A stretch of DNA of 64,000 nucleotides from Oncomelania hupensis (GCA_036898135.1 CM072526.1:5634224-5698223); one strand, 5' to 3'; positions 34,916 to 46,539 are shown, numbered from the stretch's first letter. Numbers and translations are program-made. The notes: a model not told the origin generated them from the letters alone.

Positions 34916-37900
34916 ATGGCTTCCGCGTCTTTGGCTGGATTCTCTATGACGGGATGGACTCGCGAGTCTTTCCGTCCTCAGCTTCCTCTGGCTCCCATCA
35001 CCTACCCACCATGTTGTGGAAAGGGGTGGAATTGTAGCTATTTCATGAGGTCTAAATTGATTGCTTTGGCCACTTTGATTCTTGGCCTGGCCTTCGTGGT
35101 GGAGTGGGTCTGCATGTTTCTGCCATTTTGGTTTGTCCTTAAGTTCAACATCCTAGACTCCACGTATGGCCAAGAGGGGGAGAGACAGCTGCAGGCTGAT
35201 ACTGGAATCATTTTCTACACGGGTGATCACTTTGTCAGCCTGTTGCACATGGAAAAGGTGTCAAACCGAATGGTTGTACCATGTAAGTTAGTAGTTACTC
35301 ATTTAAAAATTAAATGCAGCATGTTTTGATTGCTATTAATATTATTATTATTGATGCCGATGATGGTAGTTGTTTTTATTACACATTCTTATCACTATTA
35401 CTTATCATGCTAATTGTAAAAGTATTTTCCCATCTTTTTGTCAAGCTTTGCATCTCTCAGGACTCCCGAGTCCTACCTCCCACCCAAACTCCTCCCAGTT
35501 CATAATTGCTGATTTGATATAAATGGTGAGAGAAAAAAAATGCAGCGGGTGGATGAGGTACAATAGAAAAAAATACCAGTCAGGGCTGAGCTTTAACGTT
35601 CGCCAACTCGCCAATGGCCACTAAAAATAGTGTGTGGCGAGCTCGATTTGGGGTACCATTCGCCCGGCTGGCGACTTGAAAATACCGCCAGTGGTAGAGA
35701 TTCTCGGTACACGGACTTTTGACTTGCAATGTAAAACAAAACACGCGCCAACCGCTTCTGCAGTCAGCACCGGAGACCCGTTCCGATGCATGCTAGGAAG
35801 TTAGGTAACGCTAGCAAAGCGAGGGATTTGCGAAGTATAAAAATAGCCTTTTCTCGCGAGACTTTCTTCTTTCCCTCGCCGCGAAACGCTACTGCCCTGC
35901 GAGATCCTAGCCTTCTTTCTTCCTTGGTGTATCGGAACGAGTCTCTGACTTCCTTGATGAGTCACGCGAGACTTGCCGTACTTTCGATATTCCTCATTCT
36001 CAGTCTTTTGTCAATCTCGAACGATGTGGCGCTTTTTAAGCGGTGTCTCGGAGCCTCCAGCAAAAAAAAATAAAGTTCGAAGAAGAAAAAAAAAACAGCT
36101 CAAGAAGGCACACCCAAGCTCCTTCAAGTTTTGGAACATTGAGGAGGAGGATGTCGATGATGAATAAATTATACAGTGCTTGTTTTAAAAAATGAAACAG
36201 TGTTGTTGTTGAAATTTATCTTGTTTATTAGCTGCAATAGTTATACAATGTAAAAAAAATGACCGTGCTTTCAATCAAGGGGTCTGGCCACCTGTGAGAA
36301 ATATTTTGGCAACTTCAACTTCCCAGGTTAGGATCCCAGCTGGCTCCTTAGCCTGGCTTGCTAAATCTCAGCCCTGACCAGTGTTACCTTTATGAAGAGT
36401 GTAGATTGGGACAATGAGAAATATAAAACTTCATAAGTTCATTTGCATGGATGTTGTTAAAACTGAAACACTGGTCCATTCATCAAAAAAGCAAATGGGA
36501 TTTACAGTTTATAATTTTTTTAATTATAAGTCGGTAAAGATCAGATGATGATGATAATAATAAAAATATAATCCATTTTATAAACTAATAAAGTGCAAAA
36601 TTCAAACTGACAGTTTGCTCTAACTAGTCGAAGCTCTCTTGCGCATTCAATACACAAAACTGTCAAAAGCGTGCGCAAGTTTTAGAAAGAGATTGAATAA
36701 ATTAAAAGTAACAGCTATTTAGCAGCAAAATAATGTCTGTCCATGTTAGTTTAAATACTGGCTATGTTTTTGATCCACAGATCTGTTCAAGGTGGCTCAG
36801 GTGACTGAGATCATTAGCATAGCATGCATTGCCCTTTCATTTGTGGGAGCCGGCATTTTGGCTTTCCGCAAGTACAGCTCCGTCACAGGGGCTCTCTTCC
36901 TGGCTGCCCTAGGAACTTTTGGTGGTGAGTATATTGGTTTTTAAAGAAGTATTGATAGTGGTTCTGTGGTTCACGTACCAGCTTAAGGAAATGCTCAATG
37001 AATCGGGCTTTTAACTCAAGACAAACTTACGGCCTCTAGAGGTCTAGTTAACTGATTTCTCACAACGAACAAGGGATCCCCATTCATATAGTCCTGCAAT
37101 AACTGTCTGCGAAAGGGGAATCTCCTACGAATGTGTACTTTCACTTCAATCAGTACTACTGTACCAAGTAATCTCCTTTGCAGGAAATGAGCAAGGGAAA
37201 CAACTCTAGATAGATCGTTTTCACACTAGCGACGATCGGAAGTTATTTCATGAAGAAGCACTATTGCATAACTTACTTGGTAAGAAATGAGTTAAGAATT
37301 CATTCGTGGTATCTATTAGTATAAATATTTCAAGTCAAGTCTGTATATTTCAAGCCACGTCAAGTCAATAGTTATTTATTCCCAAAGTAAAAGATGTGAA
37401 TGTCCTCAGTACATTTACAAAGTAACTTAGTAACACATGTCACTATGTCAGTATGTGTGTGCTTTTCTAATAGTAATACTAATTAAAAAGTAATTTAATT
37501 TAAACAAGATGGCATGCCTTCAGTCATGTTCCAAACATCATGGAACATGTGTGCGGAAACATTGATAGTGTGATACTCATAAAAAATAATGTGCATCAAG
37601 ATTTTCATTATTTCAAGATTGGGGACTATTGCTTTTGGGTCTGTCAGTCAGTCTTTTTTTTTTTTTTGTTTGTTCTCCTTGTTCAATGTTGTTGAGAGAA
37701 GTAAATGTTACCTGAATAGTTCTGTACTTCGAAGGTTTGGAATCTCTGATTTGTTGTTGTTGATTATTTAAGTATTAGATTTAATAGTTAATTCTGTTAT
37801 TTTATTGATACATTTACATGACTACTATATTAGTGTTTAATTATTGTATTTTATTTGTTTATTTATTCTGTTACTTATTTTTTTGACTCTCATGCATAGC

Positions 37901-40427
37901 AATAAAAGTCTGTATATTTACTCCCCCTAAAAAATTCAAAATTTTTGCAAATATGTGCAGGAAGAGTCATAAATAATCCAATTAAGAATTTTTTTTTTTT
38001 TATGTTTGTCTGTCCGCCATCTGAATGTGCAAAACTTGCAAGTGGATTAATATTTCAGAAGCTATTTCATCTATCACATCCAAACTTGGTAAGATGGTGT
38101 ATCAATGAGACCTCATTATTTGATCAGTAAATAAATTACTTCACTTCAATATCAAGTTTACAGGGTCAACAAATGTTAGTAAAAAAAGAAATGACCAATT
38201 TCACAAAATTTCTTCTTTTTTTTTTCTATGTTATTTATTTTGAACTTATGATTCTTTGATGCGTGATAAATATTAATGACACACATCCTATGCATATTTG
38301 GTTAACCTTACTCCAAGGACAAGGTCACTGGAGCTGTCCAAAGTCAGTATAGGTACTTTAAAGTGACCGTGACCATAAACTAGAGATATAAAGTTCAAAC
38401 ACGTTGTGTATAGAGATGATAGATTGATCTTACATATATCAGGGGCGGATTATGGCGTTGATAAGGGGGGGTTTCCAGGTCACTTTAAATAACTAAAGGA
38501 GATTAGTAATGCACCGTATTGACAGGAGTCAAAGAAAAACTGTTGACCCATTGACTAGTGAGTACATGAAAATGATAATCCTACCAGTTTCCAGTTAATC
38601 AGCAGTCAAGCTGCAAGAGGTGACGAGGTATCTCTGTGGTCATTCGGGTCTTGATTTTCCTTGTAAATGTGTCCACTATGGCCATTGCGTCCACTTCAAG
38701 TTTCCTGTGGAGTCTCATCAGTGCCAGACCATTCAAGCGCTCTTTTGTCATGGTTGACCTCAGGCTGGTTTTTAGGAGTTTGAGCCCACTGATCGACCTC
38801 TCACACTCAGCAGTGGTGACGGGAAGCGTTGCATGCAGTCGAAGTATGACATGGAGGTTAGGGAAGAAGTTAATGTTGCAGTGCAGTAGAGAGGCAGCAA
38901 CTGTTGAAGGGCGTGGTTGTGATGTCTGTCCTTTTCACTTGACACGCACCAGCGGTGGAACTCTGCTGGAACTTCTAGAGGATCTGGCAGGTCAGATGCC
39001 CACATGTCTGCTAGACATGTAATGCCCTCAGGAACCTTGCATGCATTCTCAACACCAGCAGCTTGGTCTACAACGAGCAGTAGTCCATCTTGGACTAACT
39101 CAGTATTTTTGAAGCGACTGCTGAATTCGGACATAAGGTGGTCCAAGAAAGGCGCTGCTATGCTGCGTCTGAAGTACTGTTCTGGTGTGTCTGCTGGCTG
39201 ATTTTGTCTGAGTGTCTGTCCACATGCTGTCCTCGGCATTGTCACATTTTCATGGACACTTTCTGCAAGCTCCACTGCCTGAGTTAACCAAGTTGTAAAG
39301 ACGTCATCCAGGTTGCCTTGAAGATCAGCAAGAGCACTGGCTGTCCCTTCAATAGCAGCATACGCTTCGACGATGTCCCGTGTTTTCTTCTGCAGGTTCA
39401 CTAAGAGAGGTTTAAGGTATCTGAGACAGTTTCTTGTGACCACAAAAGACACCATGAAAGCACTGCTTGTGGATGCTGCTCTTAGTCCTCGGCACTTAGT
39501 CAGATTGTCACTGTCCCAGTCATCGCTTTTGTTCTCCATGTCACCCAAGCAACGGTACACGTATGTGAACAGGTTAGTCAGGGTTTCAAACGCATTGTGC
39601 GTTTCAATCCATCGGGTCCGACATAAGTCTACAAGTTTTCGCTTGTTGGTGATGTCACAAGCTTCCAAGATTTGCTCCAAGTAGCGCTGCCTTTTGGGAG
39701 ACAATGAAAAGAAGAGTGAGAGTTCCTTCATTGTCCAGAACATGTTGTGGATGCTCTGTAAACCACATGCTTTTACGATGCACAAATTGAGGCAATGTGC
39801 AGCACAATGAAAGTAAATAGCCTTTTTATTCAGCTGAGTGATCCTAGCCTGTACCCCTTTGAATTTGACAGCTATGTTTGAACCACCATCATACCCCTGC
39901 CCTCTGATATCTTCAAGGTGCAGACCCCATTCTTCAAGGCAACCAAGGATATTTTCTGTGAGTGGTTCACCTGTGATTCGTTCACAAGAAACAAAAGCTA
40001 GAAACTCCACAAAGCGCAAGACAATCGCAAGCTGCTCCCAGTTGGCTGTGTCACATACTTCATCAGCAAGGAGAGAGAAATGTTTTGCCTTTTTGACTTC
40101 TGCCAGCAACTTGTCCCTGATGTAGTCACCAATCAACTCTATGATGTTGTTTTGTGTGGTCTTGCTGATGTATGTAGCATGACCTGTGCCTTCTGGTCCT
40201 GATTTGGCTCGGAAGAGTCCGCTGGACCTAAAGCAATAACCATGTATTGTAATGTATGACCTGTGCCAGAATGAGAGGATTCTAAATGTTGCTGAACAAC
40301 TGTATCACGAGATTCGATGCGAAAGCGGATGAGGGCGTTGAAGTTGCTGCGATTTTCTTCATCCATGACAAATTCAGAGTGATTTTGCATCGCTCGTTTT
40401 ACCAACGGCACATTCTTGTTCAAGGTT

Positions 40428-40459
<32 letters not shown>

Positions 40460-43400
40460 CAGAGAGAGACAGAGAGAGAGAGAACGTCGTTTTTTTTTGT
40501 TGTTGTTTTTTTTACAGCCGAGGGGGGGTTTCCGTGCAACTGGGAAACCCCCCATAATCCGCCCCTGTATATATGTTCAGTTTTTATGTTGATCTTTAAG
40601 GTCAAGGTCATTTTAGGCCTTGCTAAAACACAGACAAAAAAATAGGTCATTGTACAGTGAAATAGCTATATTTAATCCATAGTATGCAACAACTTTGGGT
40701 TATTCAGACATGCCTACCGTTATGGTATAGCCATATTTATTACGGAAAATCTTTCAAATAAACAGAACGTTTCGAAAATATGGATTCTATTTGCGTGTTC
40801 CAGTCTACAAATTTTCCTCCATAAGGAAAGTGGCTGATTTGCGCGGCGGTCAGAGCACAGACAGCACATTTCCCTCCTGGTTTGCAGAGGAGTGCTAGTG
40901 GTCCCCCATATCTGTGGAAATTAATCTAACTTGGTGCGCATTCTAATTCAGAATGGATGCACATGTGCAAAGAGGCTTCTCCAAACTTCCAGAGTAGGCC
41001 AACTAGTGACGAAGATGGCGGCTATCGAGCGGCATGTGTCTGTGGAAGAAGAAGCGTCAGAGAACGAACACCACCAAAAGTGATGTAGAAAAACAAGCGA
41101 AGGATTCAAAAGTGTAAACAGGACTACACAAAAAAGTGGCCACATCTTGTGGTGGGCAGCAAAGGGAAAACCTTTTGTTTTTACACCACATGTGAAGCTT
41201 TACTCATTGCCAAATCCAGGCCAGGACATATCATTCAAGGGAGTTGGAAAGAAGAGGATTACAGAGATCTGAAGACTGCATACTATAGGTCCCTTCAGAA
41301 ACAACGGTTACAGACCTGCCTACCGTTACGATTTAGGCGTATTTTGTTACGATTTTCAGCCCTTACTACGATTTTTACGATTTCCCTAATTTTACTACGA
41401 TTTTCCGAACGCAAAAACTACACATTGTACGAAAATTTCCTTATAAGGAGATGCTAGACTCGGAACTGAAAACGAAGGCTTGTGATTAGTCGAGAACGGT
41501 CACGTGACCTGTTCGGGTCTAAGCTACGGTAACTTCCGTTTGAACTACGACCAAGCGATTTGTGTTGTTTACAATCGATTTGCGCTTCATAAATGGAAAA
41601 TCCAGACATGAATGGAGGAAATAATAAGCCTCATTCATCTGCACCATGCGAAAGAGTGTTTTCAACAGTAAGAAAGAATGCCACACCCCAGAGAGCTTCA
41701 AAGGGGCAGGACACTGTGGAGGCACTCCTTGTGCTGAAGTCAAGACCTGGGCACTTACTGGACTAGCATCAATATAGTTATCACCAACTGAGCAGCATTA
41801 AGAGTGCTTACTACAATTCTTTGAAGAAGTAAAAGATATAAAAACTTTTTGGTGCTTTTAAAAATAAAAAAAATATATATATTACTATTTACTTTTGCAT
41901 CTGAATGATGCTTTTCTGACTCATGTACATGAAAGTCATAATAATACATTCAGACAGTTTATCTACCTTTTTTTAGTTCATTGTTGTGCTCAAGTCCACA
42001 CCTCCTTATCAAAACTTTTTTCTTTTTTATTTTCTTTTACAAATGAATTATGCTTTTTATTTTATTTTAGTGTACTATGTACATGAAAGTCATAATAATA
42101 ATAATAATAAATTCAGACAGTTTATCTACTTTTTGTGTGTGGTAAATTCATTGTTTGCTTTCTATTTTCTTGTCTTGCTGCCTGTTTAATTTACTATTAA
42201 CTGCAAATGTTGCAAGATTGTTAGTATTATTTGGTGTAGAAATATAATGAATTTAAAGACCGATAGATCGATCGCGGTGTAAATACGCTTTTTACAATTT
42301 TCCCTCAAAATGTTACGCTTTTTGTCCCAAGTCGTTACTCCTAAAAATTTGGGGGGTAGGCAGGTCTGCGGTTACTAAAGAAAATGTTTCAGTGTGTACA
42401 TAGTGTAAATAGAAGGCACTTTTCTTACGTATTAGTGTCCCGGAAAATTGTGGCCTATTCCTGGAGAAGAAAAAAAGTGTTCCTAAAACTTGCATTTTGC
42501 GGTAAGCATGTCTGGTTATTTGATCATACATGAGCATGAGAGGTCACATGAAGGTCAAGGTCATCCCAAGGTCACTGATCTTTTTGGGAGGCGTAATACA
42601 ACTTTTGCTGTAGTTTATTTGATATTACATTAGTGTATTTGAAGACGGTGGTCAAGATTAAGAGCATAGAAAGATCAAAGTTGGTAAAATGCCACCGTTT
42701 CTTTTTTTTTCTTTTTTTCTGGGCAATCATTTTGATGTTCAATGTTGCAAGTTTCATAAGGAGCATGGGAGTCATGTGGTCTTTGCCCTTATAGTTAAAT
42801 GTATGTATTAACGTTACATAATTGTGTGGTTTTATTTCCTGTGTGGCAGCCTTGGGTCAGATTATCATGATCGTCTTCTCCTTCCTCAACCTTGCGGGAT
42901 CGGGAAACGACATTTGCGAGAAGGCTGATAAAGGCTGCAAGTACACAGAGAACCAGGAGTGGCGCAACTTGCCGTTCTGGGAGCAGCGCTACCGCATCAA
43001 CCAGTCTACCACCCCTATGGTAAAGGACGCCTTCGCTGGCAATTCATGCACTGAAGGTTTTCTTCTTGTTGCAGGAGTGAGATTTAGCGGTCGCCCGAGG
43101 CGACTTAAAACTGGCTCGGGCGACCTCACTTTATAATTGAGCCAGCCCGCCTGGCGACCTAAAAAAAAAACAAAACAACAACAACCTACTTGCAGTCTTT
43201 TAGAAGCTCGCTCCGAAGCGAGAGCGTTTTTAGGTCACTGTTCGTCTGCTACGAGTATGAAGCATACGCAAGCGTTATTTCCCTTTGCCTACTTCCCTTT
43301 CGCGCCAAGCACGCTGTCTGCTTTGTTTTTGAAAAAGACAAACTCGCAACAAATTACGTGTATTGTCAAAATTTGTTTTTTATATGTGAACGATTGTCGG

Positions 43401-45611
43401 GCTGCCTAAAAACCATGCGGGCTACCTCACTTTACTTACTAGCTAGCCCGGCGGGCTAGTTAGTCTCCTGGGTTAAATCTCACCCCTGTTGTTGCCCTCT
43501 GTATGGCCCAGGATTAATCAACGGGACTTGAAGTAACCTTCTACCTGGCCTCTATCTTTCCAGACATAGCTGTAAATACTTTCATGTAGTTGGGAATTGG
43601 ATGTCGGTCTGTCTGTCCATCCCTTAAAAGGCTCCAATTCAAAGACTTGGTTTACTTTTGATGACAATGGCTTTACCCTAAAATTGGCCTTGTTATCACA
43701 TTACGTGATGGTAAAGTGGGCTTGGATTGCTCAAACCAACCATTACAGTTTTGATGATTTTACGTGATTAATGGTACATTGAATACCATAGGCATGTGAC
43801 TTTTGACCCTGTTTCTAAGCGAACAACGAAGCTGAAGAGTGTGTCTTTGGTGTCTTGGGTGGGGTAGGATAGGGTCTTTTTAACAATCTAAAACCAAAAA
43901 CCTTATGAGAGATTGTTTTACCAGTTCTGTCTATCTCTTAAGTACAGTAGTGGCCACATTTTGGCTTACATTTTATGGCTTATGTATTGGGTTCTGACAT
44001 TTTTCACTGACCACAATTTTGACGGATGGACACACCTTTTGAGTTTAGTGACCACATTTGGCTTACGTTTTACGATTTATGCATTGGGTCTGAGGTAGTG
44101 GCTCCATGTTTATCACGACCCGGTTCGAATTTATAAATGTGTGTAGCTGTGTAATTTTGCTATAACAAGGCACTTTTTTATGATGAAGAAATGTACTCTT
44201 TGACGATTTGGCTATGATATGAAACAACATGCAACAAGTGAATTCAACTGCCTGAGCTCGCCAAGTCGTGTGTAGCAGACAACCTTTGTTGCGTGTAATC
44301 ATGCAAGTGGGAGGAGTTTAGGTTGACCTCTAAACTTGGGACGTCACACTCTTCCTTCTGATTGGTCCTCGTAAGCCTGGCTTATGTGTTTTTGAAGAAG
44401 AAATCAAACATGAGCTATCCTTGTGAAATTTTACATTAGCCAGTACGCAAGGAAATGCATAAGGAATTCTTTAGCGTAACACAAGTGTGGCCAGGCGCAT
44501 AACACAAGTGTGGCCGGGCCTTTATCGGCTTTTGTAGCTGCTATTTTTAGCTGTAGAATGTCAGCTGGCTAACCAATGGCTGTTGCTATGGATAGGCACA
44601 AAAACTATGGAATTTATTCATTTTAAAAAATAACAATATTTGTTATAGAGTTCTTTTTTGCATGTAAGCTTATTTTTGGGAAATGCTCACTGTGAATGCT
44701 TAGTTTTGGGAAACGCTCACTGTGAATGTAAACAGGAGAGGGCATGGTCCAAGTAGGGTCCCTTTAAGTCTGTTGTGCAATATGCCTCACAGAACCATTG
44801 GACATAGTTTGTTCCAGACTTCGCAGGAACACTACCCGGGTCAGGAGAAGTCCATGTTTTTGTGTGGTGTTTGTAGGTTTCTGAGCTGCATGTTCAGCAA
44901 GGGTTTGTGTTGAAAGTCAAAGCCAGAAACTTAAACTTGCCAACCAGGCAAGTAATTTAGGCGGAGGCGAGGGGAAGGTGGGGCTAGAGTTACTCACCCA
45001 TAATATTTCTCATTAGTGCTGAAACGACTCTCACCACAATGGTACTGAAAACAAATGGTGATTTGGTAACATTTGAAACAATCATTGAAAGTACAATAGA
45101 TGGAGAGATCAGATGGCAGCAAGAAGGTTTGCCTATTGGATCAGTCAGCTATGAGATTTAGGTCCCCCAATGGAATTTTACAACCAGGCGAATGCTTTCC
45201 GGGTAATTGGTTGGTGGTTAGAAAACTAACAGTTTATGTTTGTGGTTGCAGATGACCCCCAACTGGGCACTGTACATCGCTATCATCGGGGCAGGGCTGG
45301 CCATTGCTGGCTGTGTCCTCCTGTGGATGGAGGGACTGACCGTATGCAAGAATGTATCCGAGATCCGCTACCAGCAGCTGCGTACTTCCCGCAACCTGTA
45401 CGAGAAGGATCGCCACCCTGATGAATTCATCACTGCCACGCCTCGCTACGCCCCAGCATCTCGAGGATACCAGCCCCCGATGGCCAGGCAGACCTACCGT
45501 CCCCCACCCTCCGAGAGTGATGTCTCTTACAGCGGTTACAGCTCCCAGCAAGGCTACTCCTCGGGCGGCCAACCTTCCGCGCCTGGCTTCAGAGCTGCTG
45601 TTGACCTGTAG
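34916..45611 (+). CDS. Four-transmembrane protein, claudin/PMP22-superfamily-like, with Tyr/Pro-rich tail
   Basis: Four exons: 34916-35282, 36781-36924, 42850-43019 and 45252-45611, 1041 nt in total (346 residues), all GT-AG with phases 1, 1, 0. Residues 1-46 are a Pro/Cys-containing N-terminus. Membrane segments lie near 48-72, 130-151, 158-185 and 231-254. The first loop (about 73-128) is charged and aromatic. The second loop has Cys193 and Cys200 and an NQS sequon at 221. The cytoplasmic tail holds RYAPASRGYQPP, RPPPSESDVSYSGYSS and ends AVDL, which would fit a class II PDZ ligand. The topology and the 144-nt phase-1 exon shared with the gene at 49851 suggest the claudin/PMP22 superfamily, but the W-GLW-C-C signature is not clear. 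I do not recognise a specific family member. Introns contain five DNA transposons. Confidence 0.82.
35581..36376. mobile_element. 796-bp DNA transposon, 6-bp TSD, CAG/CTG termini (element 5)
   Basis: Left end CAGGGCTGAGCTTTA, right end (reverse complement) CAGGGCTGAGATTTA, flanked by accagt at 35575-35580 and 36377-36382. Subterminal cgcca/tggcgac words repeat, as in element 7 at 43072. A short plus-strand frame reads MWRFLSGVSEPPAKK followed by an Arg/Lys run, broken at an A-tract near 36062. It looks like the start of a transposase, but this is weak. It lies in intron 1 of the four-TM gene. Confidence 0.9.
38599..40430 (-). pseudogene. hAT transposase (ZMYM1/THAP12-like), broken
   Basis: The frame runs from about 40430 (LNKNVPLVKRAMQ) through RSNFNALIRFRIESRD, THYISKTT-like YISKTTQNNIIELIG, SLLADEVCDTANWEQLAIVL, GQGYDGGSNIAVKFKGVQAR, FHCAAHCLNLC and RTRWIETHNAF to about 38890. 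A one-base frameshift near 38885 then shifts the C-terminal dimerisation region (LPVTTAECERSISGLKLL, then STMTKERLNGLALMRLH) into another frame, ending at TGA 38599. Domains match DUF4371 plus hAT C-terminal dimerisation. An N-terminal zinc finger is missing and a 65-bp insertion interrupts the frame at 40191. It is not functional as read, unless the frameshift is a sequencing error. Confidence 0.88.
40191..40255 (+). mobile_element. 5'-truncated S577 element inside the hAT transposase
   Basis: ggtcctgatttggctcggaa through cgctggacctaaagcaataa and a tgtattgtaatgt tail is the 3' end of the S577 family. The target duplication atgacctgtgcc is perfect at 40179-40190 and 40256-40267. Removing insert and one copy restores the transposase frame between SSHSGTGHA and TYISKTT. 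Confidence 0.92.
41311..42368 (+). mobile_element. 1.06-kb DNA transposon nested in element 6, 6-bp TSD (element 6b)
   Basis: Perfect 14-bp ends CAGACCTGCCTACC / GGTAGGCAGGTCTG, flanked by cggtta at 41305-41310 and 42369-42374. The left end is followed by repeated ttacgatttt words. It carries a 57-codon frame (41593-41766) from the C-terminus of a transposase. Nesting makes it younger than element 6. Confidence 0.93.
41593..41766 (+). pseudogene. 57-codon C-terminal transposase remnant
   Basis: ATG at 41593 to TAG at 41764. It contains PCERVFSTVRKNATPQRAS and VEALLVLKSRPGHLLD. ERVFSTVRKN resembles the C-terminal ER-F-S motif of hAT dimerisation regions. EALLVLKSRPGH matches EALLIAKSRPGH in the surrounding element 6. 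The frame is intact, but it lacks any catalytic domain, so it is a leftover of internal deletion rather than a working gene. Confidence 0.7.
43072..43488. mobile_element. 417-bp DNA transposon, 6-bp TSD, CAG/CTG termini (element 7)
   Basis: Ends CAGGAGTGAGATTTA and (reverse complement) CAGGGGTGAGATTTA, flanked by ttgttg at 43066-43071 and 43489-43494. Subterminal cgcc/ggcgac words tie it to element 5. It inserted only 52 bp after the donor of exon 3 of the four-TM gene. Confidence 0.92.
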
Positions 45612-46507
45612 AATCTGCTCTCTCACCTTACAGCACACTCGCTACACATGCATACTGAAAGAGGACTTGAGCACACACACTTACACATGTGCTTACCAAC
45701 TTCTTCACACACACACAACGTATCTAGAACACCGCCACAGCCCTTTTATAGTGATCTTTATGTTCTTCATTGTTGATTTATGTGTGTCAATGTGGGTATG
45801 AACAACATGTGGTTTCATTGAAACCAAGATGATAAAGTTAGCTTTAGGCTTTGAGACAGGCATAGTTTTATTATTAATTAGATTTTATCATTACTTATTG
45901 GCAATGAAATATCTTAAGTATATGTCAGCCATGTGATTGTTCAACTATGAACTTGCCTGTTTCCTTTGATTCAGTTTAAAGTTGGTCATTTCCTGTCTAA
46001 ACTATATGAAAGGCAAGAAGAAAAATATATTTATTTTTCTATCATAACATCAAAAAGAAATTTCCCACCATCATTAAAAAAAAAAAAAAGCAAGAAGAAT
46101 TAACTTGTGAGAGCCCCCAAATTCTGGATTAACATCATTTTCGCTATATACATACATATATACACATACATATCTGCATTGTTATTTTGGTGGGTTTTTT
46201 AATTATAGTTTTTATCCACATGATAAATGATTTTATATATTTTCTATTTTGTTTTCCAGTGTGTATGTGTAATATTTTTTTTTATAGTTATTTTTAATAT
46301 TATACAAAACGCTAAGATTTTTCACATTTGGAATTCTGTGCTTTTAAGCCAAATTGTCAATAAATGTTGGAGTGCCTTTTATATACAGAAAGTTTAGAAC
46401 GGTTTTAAATTTTTATAGTTCGGTTACAAAAGGAGCAACAGATTCAGAGTTTGAAACCTTTAAGAAGTTTTCAGTAAACATATCAGTGTTAAATTCAGAG
46501 CAAGTTG

Positions 46508-46539
<32 letters not shown>

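Larger units (their letters stand above)
38440..40567 (-). mobile_element. hAT-superfamily DNA transposon, 2.1 kb
   Basis: Ends caggggcggattatgg (38440-38455) and ccataatccgcccctg (40552-40567) are perfect 16-bp inverted repeats. A ggggggtttcc block follows inside each end. The flanks are both AT-rich (acatatat before, tatatatg after), with no perfect 8-bp duplication. Inside is a minus-strand transposase relic, a (ga)n tract at 40430-40485 and a 65-bp retroelement insertion. It lies in intron 2 of the four-TM gene. Confidence 0.9.
40705..42514 (+). mobile_element. 1.8-kb DNA transposon, 6-bp TSD, CAG/CTG termini (element 6, host of a nested copy)
   Basis: Ends CAGACATGCCTACCG / CGGTAAGCATGTCTG (14 of 15 inverted), flanked by gttatt at 40699-40704 and 42515-42520. 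The interior is interrupted by element 6b (41311-42368), so its own length is about 750 bp. A plus-strand frame near 41116-41245 reads DYTKKWPHLVV, GKTFCFYTTC and then directly EALLIAKSRPGH. This is an N-terminal zinc-finger-like piece fused to the C-terminal end of a transposase, an internal-deletion derivative. Confidence 0.92.

Noticed and set aside
38432..40575. Perfect 8-bp target duplication of the hAT element
   Set aside because: Flanks acatatat and tatatatg are only similar AT-rich sequence and do not match as an exact 8-bp repeat.
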